From Streptomyces sp. NRRL F-5727 (GTDB taxonomy: Bacteria; Actinomycetota; Actinomycetes; Streptomycetales; Streptomycetaceae): 64,000 bases of DNA. The notes under the pieces were generated by a model, which searched no databases, was not told where the DNA came from, and saw only the letters and a program-made list of their open reading frames with translations. The DNA is taken from the NCBI RefSeq assembly GCF_000719555.1, contig NZ_JOGX01000004.1:310001-374000 (forward strand), written 5' to 3'. Position 1 is the stretch's first letter. Each line of letters begins with the position of its first letter. Shown here one piece after another: positions 1 to 7,328 of this stretch. Both the position numbers and the translations under genes were made by a program.

Positions 1-639
1 GAGGAACTCTCCCGCCGCGTACGCCAGTTGGTGGACCGCGCGGCCGACCCGGTGGTGACCCCCGTCGCCACCGAGGGCACCCGGCAGTGCGCGGACGCCC
101 CGCAGCTCAAGCCCGGTCTCTACACCGACCGCGAGACGTTCGGCGAGCACCGCTGGTACAAGGTCGACCTGCTGCCCGGCCAGGAACTCCGCGCCTCCGT
201 CAGCATCTCCGCCGACCGGGCCGTGAACGACGACTACGGGGTGCTGCTGCGGGCGGTCACCCGGAGCGGGCGGGAGATCGTCCGCGGCTCCGAGGCCGGC
301 GACGGGCGCACCGACGTCATCTCGACCGGTCTGCGCTACCCGAAGCCGGAGACCGACGACGCGGACGAGGACGGCGACGGCAAGCCGGCCGCCGAGACCG
401 TCTGCCTCCAGGTCAGCAACTCCTTCTCCGCTCCCCCGGCCGTGAAGACCACGCCCGGCATGCCGATCGAGCTGTCCGTGGACATCGTGGACGGTCCGTC
501 CGGCGCCTCGGACGTGGCCTCCTTCGGGCTCGGCCGCGGCTGGTGGCTGCTCGGCGCGCTGGTGCTCGCCGGGTTCCTGGCCGGACTGATCTGGGGCTGG
601 CTGTCCCGCTGGCGCGTCGCCGTCTGGAGGACCCACTGA
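1..639 (+). CDS. C-terminal part of a membrane-anchored protein of unknown function (5' truncated by window)
   Basis: The reading frame is open from the first base to a TGA, so the start lies upstream of the window. About 175 visible residues, including a YKVDLLPGQ section and an acidic stretch (DDADEDGDG), precede one hydrophobic segment near the C-terminus (WWLLGALVLAGFLAGLIWGW) and a short basic tail. This suggests most of the protein is outside the cell. The stop overlaps the next start (TGATG), so the two genes are probably translationally coupled. I do not recognise the family. C-terminal regions like this occur in actinobacterial VWA-domain surface proteins, but no VWA motif is visible here, so that is only a guess. 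Confidence 0.7.
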   Translation, partial: EELSRRVRQLVDRAADPVVTPVATEGTRQCADAPQLKPGLYTDRETFGEHRWYKVDLLPGQELRASVSISADRAVNDDYGVLLRAVTRSGREIVRGSEAGDGRTDVISTGLRYPKPETDDADEDGDGKPAAETVCLQVSNSFSAPPAVKTTPGMPIELSVDIVDGPSGASDVASFGLGRGWWLLGALVLAGFLAGLIWGWLSRWRVAVWRTH

Positions 640-1466
640 TGCGTACCGTACGGATGCTCGCGGCGGCCGTGCTGGCCGGCGCCGCCCTGCTGGGCCCCGC
701 CGCGCCGGGCGCCCTCGCCGACACGCCCACTCCGTCGGCCCCGGCCGGCGAGGAGGCGGGCCCCACGGAGGCCGGCACCACCTTCCGTACCGCCGCCGCC
801 TTCCGGCCCGGCCAGGAGGCGACCGCGCAGGCGGCCACGGGCGACTACCTGTACTGGGTCTTCCCCGCGGACACCGGCGAACGGCCCACCGTGAAGGCGA
901 CGGTGACGCTGCCGGAGAGCGCGCTGCGGCACGGCCCGGCGACCTGGCGGGTCGACGTCTACGACGGGCTGCGGCGCCGCCAGCCGTGCATGTACGGGAC
1001 CCAGTCCCGCACCGCCGCCAAGGAGGCCGGTTCGGTGCAACTCGCCTGTGTGCTGCGGCCGGTGCGGGCCTCCGCCGACGCCTGGGCCAACGACCCGCTG
1101 CCGGGCAGCTACTACGTCCGGCTGACCGTCACCGGGCTGCCGGAGGAGGACCTGGGGCAGCCGTTCTCGGCCCGCGTCGGCGTGGACGTCTCCGACCGGG
1201 GCGGCGCGTACGCCACCGACGGGGCGCTCGCCGCGCCGCTGGTGCCCGGCGCGACCACGGCCGAACTGGCCGAGGCCGAGGAGGCGGCGGGCCGGCGGAC
1301 CGCGGTGGAGGCCGCCGCGCCGGAGGGCGGCTGGTCCTCCGGCTGGTGGTCGGACCGCTGGATCTGGACCGCGGCCGGCGGCGTCCTCGCCGCGCTCGCC
1401 GGCATCGGCGGCTACGCCCTGACCAGGGGCGCGGGCCGTCCGCCGCGGGTGCCGCCCGCCGCCTGA
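639..1466 (+). CDS. Secreted, C-terminally membrane-anchored protein of unknown function
   Basis: This 275-residue protein starts at an ATG that overlaps the previous stop. An N-terminal signal peptide (MRTVRMLAAAVLAGAALLGP, cleavage likely near ALADTP) is followed by a beta-rich ectodomain with GDYLYWVFPADTGERP and two cysteines about 20 residues apart (QPCMYG and LACVLRP) that could pair. A membrane segment (IWTAAGGVLAALAGIGGYAL) and short tail end it. It probably works with the upstream anchored protein at the cell surface, because the genes are coupled and share the same topology. The family is not recognised and no catalytic motif is visible. Confidence 0.75.
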   Translation: MRTVRMLAAAVLAGAALLGPAAPGALADTPTPSAPAGEEAGPTEAGTTFRTAAAFRPGQEATAQAATGDYLYWVFPADTGERPTVKATVTLPESALRHGPATWRVDVYDGLRRRQPCMYGTQSRTAAKEAGSVQLACVLRPVRASADAWANDPLPGSYYVRLTVTGLPEEDLGQPFSARVGVDVSDRGGAYATDGALAAPLVPGATTAELAEAEEAAGRRTAVEAAAPEGGWSSGWWSDRWIWTAAGGVLAALAGIGGYALTRGAGRPPRVPPAA

Positions 1467-1478
1467 CCCACCGTGTCC

Positions 1479-1512
1479 GGAAGCCCCCGTCGCGCGCGCG
1501 GCGGGGGCTTCC
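1479..1512 (+). terminator. Stem-loop terminator after the surface-protein pair
   Basis: An 11-base inverted repeat (GGAAGCCCCCG and CGGGGGCTTCC) encloses a GC-rich loop 13 bases after the stop codon. There is no U-tract, which is normal for streptomycete terminators. Confidence 0.7.
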
Positions 1513-1540
1513 GCATGTCCGGGGCCCGATGCCCTTTACA

Positions 1541-1576
1541 GTTCGCATCACGAACTATATGGTTCGTAGCGCGAAC
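1541..1576. promoter_or_regulatory. Two tandem GTTCG-N5-CGAAC operators upstream of the FAD oxidoreductase
   Basis: Positions 1541-1555 read GTTCGCATCACGAAC and 1562-1576 read GTTCGTAGCGCGAAC. Both have the same perfect 5-base arms and a 5-base spacer, and their centres are 21 bases apart, about two helical turns. The AT-rich ACTATATG between them could be part of a -10 element. A third copy lies in front of the nearby marR gene, so the MarR protein is the likely binder. The sites are seen directly; the regulator is inferred. Confidence 0.7.
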
Positions 1577-1636
1577 AACCGACGGCGCGCACCGCCGTCG
1601 GATCCGATCCGATCCGCTCTGAAGGGGAACACGGAC

Positions 1637-2746
1637 ATGAACGCGATCGTCACCGTCATCGGCGGGGGTTACGGCGGCTCGACCCTGGCCAAGGCACTGG
1701 AAGCGGACACCGAGGCCGGCGTCGAGGTCGTCCTCGTCGACCCCAAGGACGCCTTCGTGCACGCCGCCGGCTCGCTCCGGGCCCTCGTCCGGCCCGACTG
1801 GGCGCCGAACGTCTTCTTCCCGTACGACCGGCTGCTCGCCCGGGGCCGGGTGATCCGCGACCGGGCCGGCTCGGTCGACGCCCGGGGCGTCACCCTCGCC
1901 TCCGGCGGGCGCGTCGACGCCGACTACGTGGTCGTCGCCACCGGCTCCGCCTACCCGTACCCGGCCAAGTTCGACACCGACTCCTCCGCCGAGGCCCTGG
2001 ACCGGCTGCGCGCCACCCACGAGGAGCTGGCCGGCGCCGACCACGTACTGATCAGCGGCGCGGGGCCGGTCGGCCTCGAACTCGCCGGCGAGATCCGGTC
2101 CGTCTGGCCCGACAAGCGGATCACCCTCGTCGACCCCCGCGACGGACTGCTCCCCGGCTTCGCCCCCGGGCTCCGCGACGACCTCGCCCGGCAGCTCGAC
2201 GAACTGAAGGTGGAGGTACGCCTCGGCGTGACGCTCACCGAGGAGCCGCCGGCCGGCCCCGGCCGCGCGGGCACCTTCACCGTGGGGACCTCCGACGGCG
2301 GCGCGCTCACCGCCGACATCTGGTTCCGCGCCCACGGCGGCGGCGTCCACGAGGGCTTCCTCGCCCCCGACCTCACCGGCGCCCTCACCGCGCGCGGGCA
2401 GCTCCGCGTCGACGGGCACCTGCGGGTGGAGGGCCAGGAGCGGGTCTACGCGATCGGCGACGTCACCGCGCTCGACGAGGCCAAGATGGCCGGGTACGCG
2501 ATGCAGCACGCCGAGGTCGTGGCGGCCAACATCCTGGCCCAGGTGCGGGGCGGCGAACCGGAAGCCACGTACACGCCCTCCCCGATCCCCTCGGTGCTGC
2601 TGCCGCTCGGACCGCTGGGCGGCGTCGGCCAGTTCCCGTCCCCGGACGGGCCGCTCGTCCTGCCGGCCGCGACGGTCTCCGCGTACAAGGGGCACGACCT
2701 CTTCACCGGGCGGTTCGCCGAGCTCTTCGGCACCGCCGAGGCGTGA
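1637..2746 (+). CDS. NAD(P)/FAD-dependent oxidoreductase (Pyr_redox_2, AIFM2/NDH-2-like)
   Basis: This 369-residue flavoprotein has an N-terminal FAD Rossmann motif (VIGGGYGGSTLAKAL), a second dinucleotide fold for NAD(P)H near residue 140 (LISGAGPVGLELAGEI) and the late FAD contact YAIGDVTALDEAKMAGYA. There is no redox CxxC pair and no transmembrane anchor, so it resembles soluble AIFM2/FSP1-like or type II NADH dehydrogenase-like quinone reductases rather than disulfide reductases. The ATG follows GAAGGGG. Tandem operators shared with the convergent marR gene suggest induction by a small ligand, possibly a quinone or other oxidant. Substrate is unknown. Confidence 0.85.
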   Translation: MNAIVTVIGGGYGGSTLAKALEADTEAGVEVVLVDPKDAFVHAAGSLRALVRPDWAPNVFFPYDRLLARGRVIRDRAGSVDARGVTLASGGRVDADYVVVATGSAYPYPAKFDTDSSAEALDRLRATHEELAGADHVLISGAGPVGLELAGEIRSVWPDKRITLVDPRDGLLPGFAPGLRDDLARQLDELKVEVRLGVTLTEEPPAGPGRAGTFTVGTSDGGALTADIWFRAHGGGVHEGFLAPDLTGALTARGQLRVDGHLRVEGQERVYAIGDVTALDEAKMAGYAMQHAEVVAANILAQVRGGEPEATYTPSPIPSVLLPLGPLGGVGQFPSPDGPLVLPAATVSAYKGHDLFTGRFAELFGTAEA

Positions 2747-2758
2747 GCCCCGGAAGGC

Positions 2759-3214
2759 TCAGGGGCGGTCGGAGAAGACCTCCGGGACCTCGTTGTCCAG
2801 CACGACCCGGCCCAGCAGGCCGGCCAGCAGCTCCCGTTCGGGGTCGTCGAGCCCCGCGGGCAGCAGCTCGATCCGGCGGCACGCCTCCGTGTAGAACACG
2901 TCGGCGAGGCGGGCGCCCTCCCCGGTCAGGGCGACCCGCACGGCCCGGCGGTCGTCGGGGTCGGCCGCGCGCTCCACGAAGCCCAGCCGCGAGGTGCGGT
3001 CCACCAGGCCGGTCAGGCTGGACTTGGCGAGCCCGAGCTTGGCGCCCAGCTCGCCCATCCCGGTCGGGCCCGGCATCAGGACGCACAGCAGCTGGCCCTG
3101 CTGGGGCGTCAGCCCGTAGGCGTGCGCGGCCTCCGCGTACGCGGTGTTCACCAGAAACGCGGAGCGCACCAGCGCGGCGACGACTCCGATCCGCTCACCC
3201 TCGTCCTTGGCCAT
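2759..3214 (-). CDS. MarR family transcriptional regulator
   Basis: A 151-residue winged-helix protein of normal MarR length. The recognition region reads GMGELGAKLGLAKSSLTGLV, followed by the wing (DPDDRRAVRVALTGEGARL) with the conserved DxRxxxxxLT pattern, and C-terminal helices for dimerisation. It is convergent with the FAD oxidoreductase, leaving 12 bases between the stops. A GTTCG-N5-CGAAC-type palindrome sits 15-29 bases before its own start, and two more lie before the oxidoreductase. It therefore probably represses both itself and the oxidoreductase until a ligand or oxidant binds. No Cys-based sensor is obvious. Confidence 0.88.
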   Translation of the reverse strand: MAKDEGERIGVVAALVRSAFLVNTAYAEAAHAYGLTPQQGQLLCVLMPGPTGMGELGAKLGLAKSSLTGLVDRTSRLGFVERAADPDDRRAVRVALTGEGARLADVFYTEACRRIELLPAGLDDPERELLAGLLGRVVLDNEVPEVFSDRP

Positions 3215-3228
3215 GCCCCCAGAATACC

Positions 3229-3243
3229 CTTCGTGGCACGAAC
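3229..3243. promoter_or_regulatory. Third copy of the GTTCG-N5-CGAAC operator, in front of marR
   Basis: CTTCGTGGCACGAAC matches the two sites at 1541-1576 except for the first base. It is centred 22 bases upstream of the marR start, where a bound repressor would block transcription, which suggests autoregulation. Confidence 0.65.
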
Positions 3244-3252
3244 CATCTGCCC

Positions 3253-3732
3253 TCAGGGCATCCTCCGGGCGCCCTCCAGGACCGCCTGCCGGATCCGGTG
3301 GTAGGTGCCGCAGCGGCAGATGTTGCGCAAGCCGTCGAGGTCCGCCTCGGTGACCTCGCGGCCCGCCTCCCGGGCCTTGCGGACCGCGTCGACCGCCGCC
3401 ATGATCTGCCCCGGCTGGCAGAAGCCGCACTGGGCGACGTCGAGGTCGAGCCACGCCTCCTGCATCGGGTGCAGCTCGGCGCCGACGGTGTCGGGCAGGC
3501 CCTCGATGGTGGTGACCTCGTCCTCGGGGGCGAGCTGCCCCACGGGGACGGCGCAGGGCGTGAACGCCCTGCCGTTGAGGTGGCTCGTACAAGCCCGGCA
3601 GACGCCGACCCCGCAGCCGTACTTGGGCCCGGTGACGCCGAGGACGTCCCTGAGGACCCACAGCAGGCGGACGTCGGACTCGACCTCGGCCGTGACGGCC
3701 TTGCCGTTGAGGATGAAGGTGTGCTGGGGCAC
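3253..3732 (-). CDS. (2Fe-2S)-binding small subunit of a xanthine-dehydrogenase-family oxidoreductase (IorA-like)
   Basis: This 159-residue electron-transfer subunit carries two [2Fe-2S] clusters. The plant-ferredoxin-type N-terminal cluster is at YGCGVGVCRAC with a later Cys in FTPCAVP. The helical C-terminal cluster uses CGFCQPG and CRCGTY. The length matches IorA/CoxS/NdhS-type subunits. The chosen GTG at 3732 follows GGAG with good spacing and gives VPQHTFILNG. The gene begins 20 bases after the large-subunit stop, so the two are one operon. There is no FAD subunit nearby, as expected for isoquinoline 1-oxidoreductase-like two-subunit enzymes, which pass electrons to a cytochrome or other carrier. 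Confidence 0.88.
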   Translation of the reverse strand: MPQHTFILNGKAVTAEVESDVRLLWVLRDVLGVTGPKYGCGVGVCRACTSHLNGRAFTPCAVPVGQLAPEDEVTTIEGLPDTVGAELHPMQEAWLDLDVAQCGFCQPGQIMAAVDAVRKAREAGREVTEADLDGLRNICRCGTYHRIRQAVLEGARRMP

Positions 3733-3752
3733 GGGCTGCTCCGGGGGGGGTG

Positions 3753-6101
3753 TCAGAGGACGCGGTCGCGGCCGTCGGTCGGGGAGGCCGGGATCGGCGG
3801 CACGGCCGGCGTGGGCGTGAAGGCGAGCGGGGCGGAGTGGTTGACCGGGAAGACCGTCGGCATCGTGCCGGTCGCCCGGCCGTAGGCGCCGGCGACGGCC
3901 GCCATCGCGGCGGCCACCGCCAGCTCGCCCGCGCCGCCGGGCGTGTCGCCCGTCGGCGGCATGACGACGATCTCCAGCTCGGGCGGGGTGTTCCACTGCC
4001 GCGTGTAGTAGTAGTTGTCCCAGCTGGACTCCAGGAAGGCGCCGTCCTTCAGGTGCAGTCCTGAGGTGAGGGCGAGGGCGATGCCGTCGGAGATGCCGCC
4101 CATCATCTGCGCCTCCAGACCGCGCGGGTTGACCGCGAGGCCGACGTCGACGGCGCAGACCACCCTGGTGACCCGGGGGCCGGTGTACGCGTTCGGGACC
4201 GTGCGCCCGGTGGTCGCGGGCCGGCAGTCGATCTCGGCGAGCACCGCCACGTACGCGTGGTACTCGGGGTGCACGGCGATGCCCTGCCCGGTACCGGGCT
4301 CCATCGGCCGCCCCCACCGGCCCAGTTGGGCGACCTTGTCGAGGACGGCCCGGGCCCGGGACTCCTTCAGCAGGCGGCGGCGCAGCTCGTAGGCGTCCTC
4401 GTCCAGGCGGCGGGCCAGTTCGTCGAGGACCAGCTCCTGGGCGGTGCGCACGTTGGGCGAGTAGATGTTCCGCATCGAGCCCGTGTTGTAGCCCCTGTCG
4501 GTCTCGGCGAGGAGCTGGGTGGTGACGCCCAGGTGGTAGGGGCTGATCTGGGTGAGCTGGAACATCGTCTCGGAGAAGGTGAGGTCGGCGACCGGCAGCC
4601 GGGCCGCCTCCGCCGTCAGCACCTCGCCGATGCCGTGGCCGAAGTCGGTGGCGACGGAGGTGTGCCGCTGCTCGTACGTCAGCACCTCGCCGAGCGAGTA
4701 GGTGGCGCGGACCCGCGAGGTCGACATGGGGTGGGTACGTCCCTGCCGGAAGTCGTCGGTGCGGTGCCACATCAGCTTCACCGGCTTGCCGAGCTTCTTC
4801 GAGATCTCGGCGGCCTCGTGGGCGGCGTCGTGGAACAGCTTGCGGCCGAAGGAGCCGCCGCCCTCGGTGACGTGCACCTTCACGGCGGAGACGGGCAGGC
4901 CGAGGCGGAGCGCGATCTGCTCCTGGGCGACGATCGGCGCCTTGAGGGAGCCCCAGATCTCGGCGGAGTCCGGGCGGACGTCCGCGATCGCGCAGTTGGT
5001 CTCCAGGGCGGCGTTGCTGGCGAAGTGGAAGGTGAAGCGGGCGTCGACGGCCTTGGTGAGCAGCGGCAGCGGCGGGACGACGAGCGGGAGTTCGGCCCGG
5101 CGCAGCTCGGCGAGGACGGTGGCGTCGGTGGCGTCCTCGGCGGTGCCGGGACCCCAGTCGACGTCGAGGGCGCGGACGGCGTCGACGCACTGTCCGAAGG
5201 TGCGGGCGCGGACGGCGACGCCGGTGGAGACGGGGACGACGTCGGTGACGCCCGGCATGGCCCGTACCGCGTCGAGGTTGGCGACGGAGCGGACGGTGCC
5301 GTTGATGGTGGGCGGGCGGCAGACCATCGTCGGCAGGGCGCCCTCGACCTGGAGGTCCATGGCGAACCGCTTGCGGCCGGTGACGGCGGCGAGCGCGTCG
5401 AGGCGGCTCCGGCCGGTGCCGACGACCCGGAAGTCCGCGCGGTCCTTGAGGGTGACGGTGACGGCGGTGTCCGCCACGGCGGCGGCCCGGGCGGCGAGTT
5501 CGCCGTAGCCGAGGACGGCGCCCGTCGGGGAGAGGACGGTGCCCGCCTTGGTGGTGAGGGTGGACACGGCCTCGCCGAGGACGAGGGAGGCGGCGTGCAG
5601 CAGCCGGCCCCGGGCGACGGCGGCCGCGACCCGGATCGGGGTGTAGGTGGAGACGGTGGTGTTGGAGCCGCCGGTGAGCTGGTTGAAGAGCAGTTCCGGG
5701 CGGGCGTCGGCGAGGGTGACCTTCACCTTCTCCAGGGGCAGGTCCAGTTCCTCGGCGATGAGCATCGCGGAGGAGGTGGTGACGCCCTGGCCGACCTCGG
5801 CGCGCGGCAGCGCGAAGTGGGCGGTCCCGTCGGGGTCGAGCCGGATGGTGATCAGATGGCTGGTCGGCAGCGCGGCCGTGGTCAGCAGGTCGTTGAGGTC
5901 GAGGAGTTCGGCCGGCCCGGGCAGCGAGGGGACGACGGCCTCGGCGGTGGTGGGCGCGACGGCCTCGGCGCCGGCCTGGGCGGCGACGGTGAGGGTGGGC
6001 GCCGCGAGCACGTAGCCGAGGAAGCGGCGGCGGCCGATGCCGTCGGCTCCGGCGGGCGGGGGGCTCGGTTCGTTCTCGCGCGCGGGATGCCGCCTGGCCA
6101 T
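3753..6101 (-). CDS. Tat-exported molybdopterin-binding large subunit, isoquinoline 1-oxidoreductase beta-like (IorB-like)
   Basis: This 782-residue subunit starts with a twin-arginine signal (GRRRFLGYVLAAPTLTVAAQ), so the folded cofactor-loaded complex is probably exported, the small subunit hitch-hiking. Molybdopterin-cytosine-dinucleotide contacts include PRAEVGQGV, the GGGSFGRK loop and a C-terminal GGAGELAVAAAMAAVAGA, whose Glu fits the general base of xanthine-oxidase-family enzymes. The family hydroxylates N-heterocycles or oxidises aldehydes using water. The ATG follows AAAGG. No chaperone (XdhC/CoxF-like) or cytochrome partner lies in the window. The substrate cannot be read from sequence. 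Confidence 0.87.
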   Translation of the reverse strand: MARRHPARENEPSPPPAGADGIGRRRFLGYVLAAPTLTVAAQAGAEAVAPTTAEAVVPSLPGPAELLDLNDLLTTAALPTSHLITIRLDPDGTAHFALPRAEVGQGVTTSSAMLIAEELDLPLEKVKVTLADARPELLFNQLTGGSNTTVSTYTPIRVAAAVARGRLLHAASLVLGEAVSTLTTKAGTVLSPTGAVLGYGELAARAAAVADTAVTVTLKDRADFRVVGTGRSRLDALAAVTGRKRFAMDLQVEGALPTMVCRPPTINGTVRSVANLDAVRAMPGVTDVVPVSTGVAVRARTFGQCVDAVRALDVDWGPGTAEDATDATVLAELRRAELPLVVPPLPLLTKAVDARFTFHFASNAALETNCAIADVRPDSAEIWGSLKAPIVAQEQIALRLGLPVSAVKVHVTEGGGSFGRKLFHDAAHEAAEISKKLGKPVKLMWHRTDDFRQGRTHPMSTSRVRATYSLGEVLTYEQRHTSVATDFGHGIGEVLTAEAARLPVADLTFSETMFQLTQISPYHLGVTTQLLAETDRGYNTGSMRNIYSPNVRTAQELVLDELARRLDEDAYELRRRLLKESRARAVLDKVAQLGRWGRPMEPGTGQGIAVHPEYHAYVAVLAEIDCRPATTGRTVPNAYTGPRVTRVVCAVDVGLAVNPRGLEAQMMGGISDGIALALTSGLHLKDGAFLESSWDNYYYTRQWNTPPELEIVVMPPTGDTPGGAGELAVAAAMAAVAGAYGRATGTMPTVFPVNHSAPLAFTPTPAVPPIPASPTDGRDRVL

Positions 6102-6252
6102 GGGGGGTGCCTTTCGACGCGTGCCGTACCGGCCGGAGGGGCCCGGTCCTTCTTCTCGGGTGCGGGGGCGATCATCGCGCATCCGGGGGCGTGGCGGGGC
6201 CGCTTCGGTGAGGAAACCGCGAAGGAACCGTGCTGGTCAGGAGTGCTTTCCG

Positions 6253-6597
6253 TCAGGTCTGCCGGGTTTCGGACGGTGCGGGGCGCGGCCCGGGGCGTCC
6301 GCCGGATCGGGCGGACGCGCCGCTCCGGAGCCTCGTCCGGGCCCGCAGGCCGCGTACGGCCCGGACCCGGCGGGCGTTCACCCGGCCCCGGCACGACCGC
6401 AGCTGGTCGCGGGAGACGCGGGCGCGCTGCCCGCCGCCGGCGATGAGCGCGTTGACGGAGACCATCGGATCGCCGCCGACCGAGCGGGCCAGCAGGGCGC
6501 CCACCACGACCGGCCCGAGCGCCACCACGAGGGCGGTGCCGGTGGCCGAGGCGTGGCGGAGGGGCCGGGGGCGGCGGCGCGGAGTGCGGAAGGTCAT
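6253..6597 (-). CDS. Hypothetical small basic protein with one membrane segment (doubtful)
   Basis: The 114-residue frame has an Arg-rich start (MTFRTPRRRPRPLRHAS), one hydrophobic stretch (TALVVALGPVVVGALLA) and a very Arg-rich C-terminal half. Third codon positions are GC-rich over most of the frame, which mildly supports coding, but no homologue is recognised and the ribosome site (GGA about 12 bases upstream) is weak. Two TGAGTACGC direct repeats on this strand lie about 60-75 bases upstream and may be part of its promoter. Without this gene, 6102-6686 would be a 585-base gap. Confidence 0.4.
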   Translation of the reverse strand: MTFRTPRRRPRPLRHASATGTALVVALGPVVVGALLARSVGGDPMVSVNALIAGGGQRARVSRDQLRSCRGRVNARRVRAVRGLRARTRLRSGASARSGGRPGPRPAPSETRQT

Positions 6598-6686
6598 GGG
6601 TCCATTCCAGCCGCTCCGGGCGCCGGGCGGATCCGCCGGCGTACTCAGGTCGTGGCGGGACGCGTACTCACGCGGCTCACGGCCCG

Positions 6687-7115
6687 TCACCCCGCGTGGC
6701 GGCGGGAGCGGGAGACGGCACGGCCGCCGAGCGCCGTCGCGGCGAGGCCGACGATCAGGGCCACATAGGCCCCGCCCAGGCCGTTCCCGGTGCCGAGGCC
6801 GCCGGCGGCGGTGGCGGCGACCACGCCGCCCAGGACGACGGCGGCCACGCCCGCGGCGAGGGCGAGCCACGCCCCCAGCGGTCCGGTCGCGACGCCGAGA
6901 CGGCCGGCGGGACGGGCCACGGCCCGCCACGCCACGACCAGGCCGACCAGCCCGATCACCGCGCCGGCGAACGCGCCGATCCGGCCGGCGCTGACGGTGG
7001 TCACGGAGGCGGCGAGCGACGACGCCGGGCCGGAGGCGGCGGAGGCGGGCGCGGCGAGGGCGAGGGCCCCGAGCAGGGCGGCCGTTCCGGTGGCGAGCAG
7101 GCGGCGGACGGACAT
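6687..7115 (-). CDS. DUF6223-type small membrane protein
   Basis: This 142-residue protein has a signal-like first helix (LLATGTAALLGALALAAPAS) and three further hydrophobic segments, two ending in glycine-rich GTGNGLGGAYVALIVG-like sequence and a basic tail (SRSRRHAG). That pattern matches the actinobacterial DUF6223 family. The function is unknown. The ATG at 7115 follows GAAGGGAAG. It is divergent from a sensor kinase/response regulator pair, with a strong inverted repeat between them, so the pair probably controls it. Confidence 0.7.
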   Translation of the reverse strand: MSVRRLLATGTAALLGALALAAPASAASGPASSLAASVTTVSAGRIGAFAGAVIGLVGLVVAWRAVARPAGRLGVATGPLGAWLALAAGVAAVVLGGVVAATAAGGLGTGNGLGGAYVALIVGLAATALGGRAVSRSRRHAG

Positions 7116-7228
7116 GGCGGACTTCCCTTCGGACGGTGCGGTGCGGCGACGTGCCGCGAACCGTGCCCCGAGCCTGTCCGCCGCCCCCTCCCCCGGTCGT
7201 CCCCCCGCCGTGGACACTTCGCCTGCCG

Positions 7229-7269
7229 CGGACGCGGTAGCGGGCGCCTCCCTACCGCGTCCGTGGTAG
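7229..7269. promoter_or_regulatory. Perfect 12-base inverted repeat plus extra half-site in a divergent promoter
   Basis: CGGACGCGGTAG (7229-7240) is exactly complementary to CTACCGCGTCCG (7252-7263), and a third arm, GGTAG, follows at 7265-7269. It lies about 60 bases before the kinase start and 115 bases before the DUF6223 start. It is a candidate binding site for the adjacent NarL-type regulator, though it could also fold as an RNA hairpin. Confidence 0.55.
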
Positions 7270-7328
7270 TCGGAGGCTCGTCCCCGAGGGCGACTCCCGC
7301 CGCGCGGCGGGCCGGTTAGGGTGCGCCC

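Noticed and set aside
4257..6446. Long frame opposite the molybdoenzyme large subunit
   Set aside because: It is an antisense frame caused by GC-rich third positions; the minus-strand protein has Tat and cofactor motifs.
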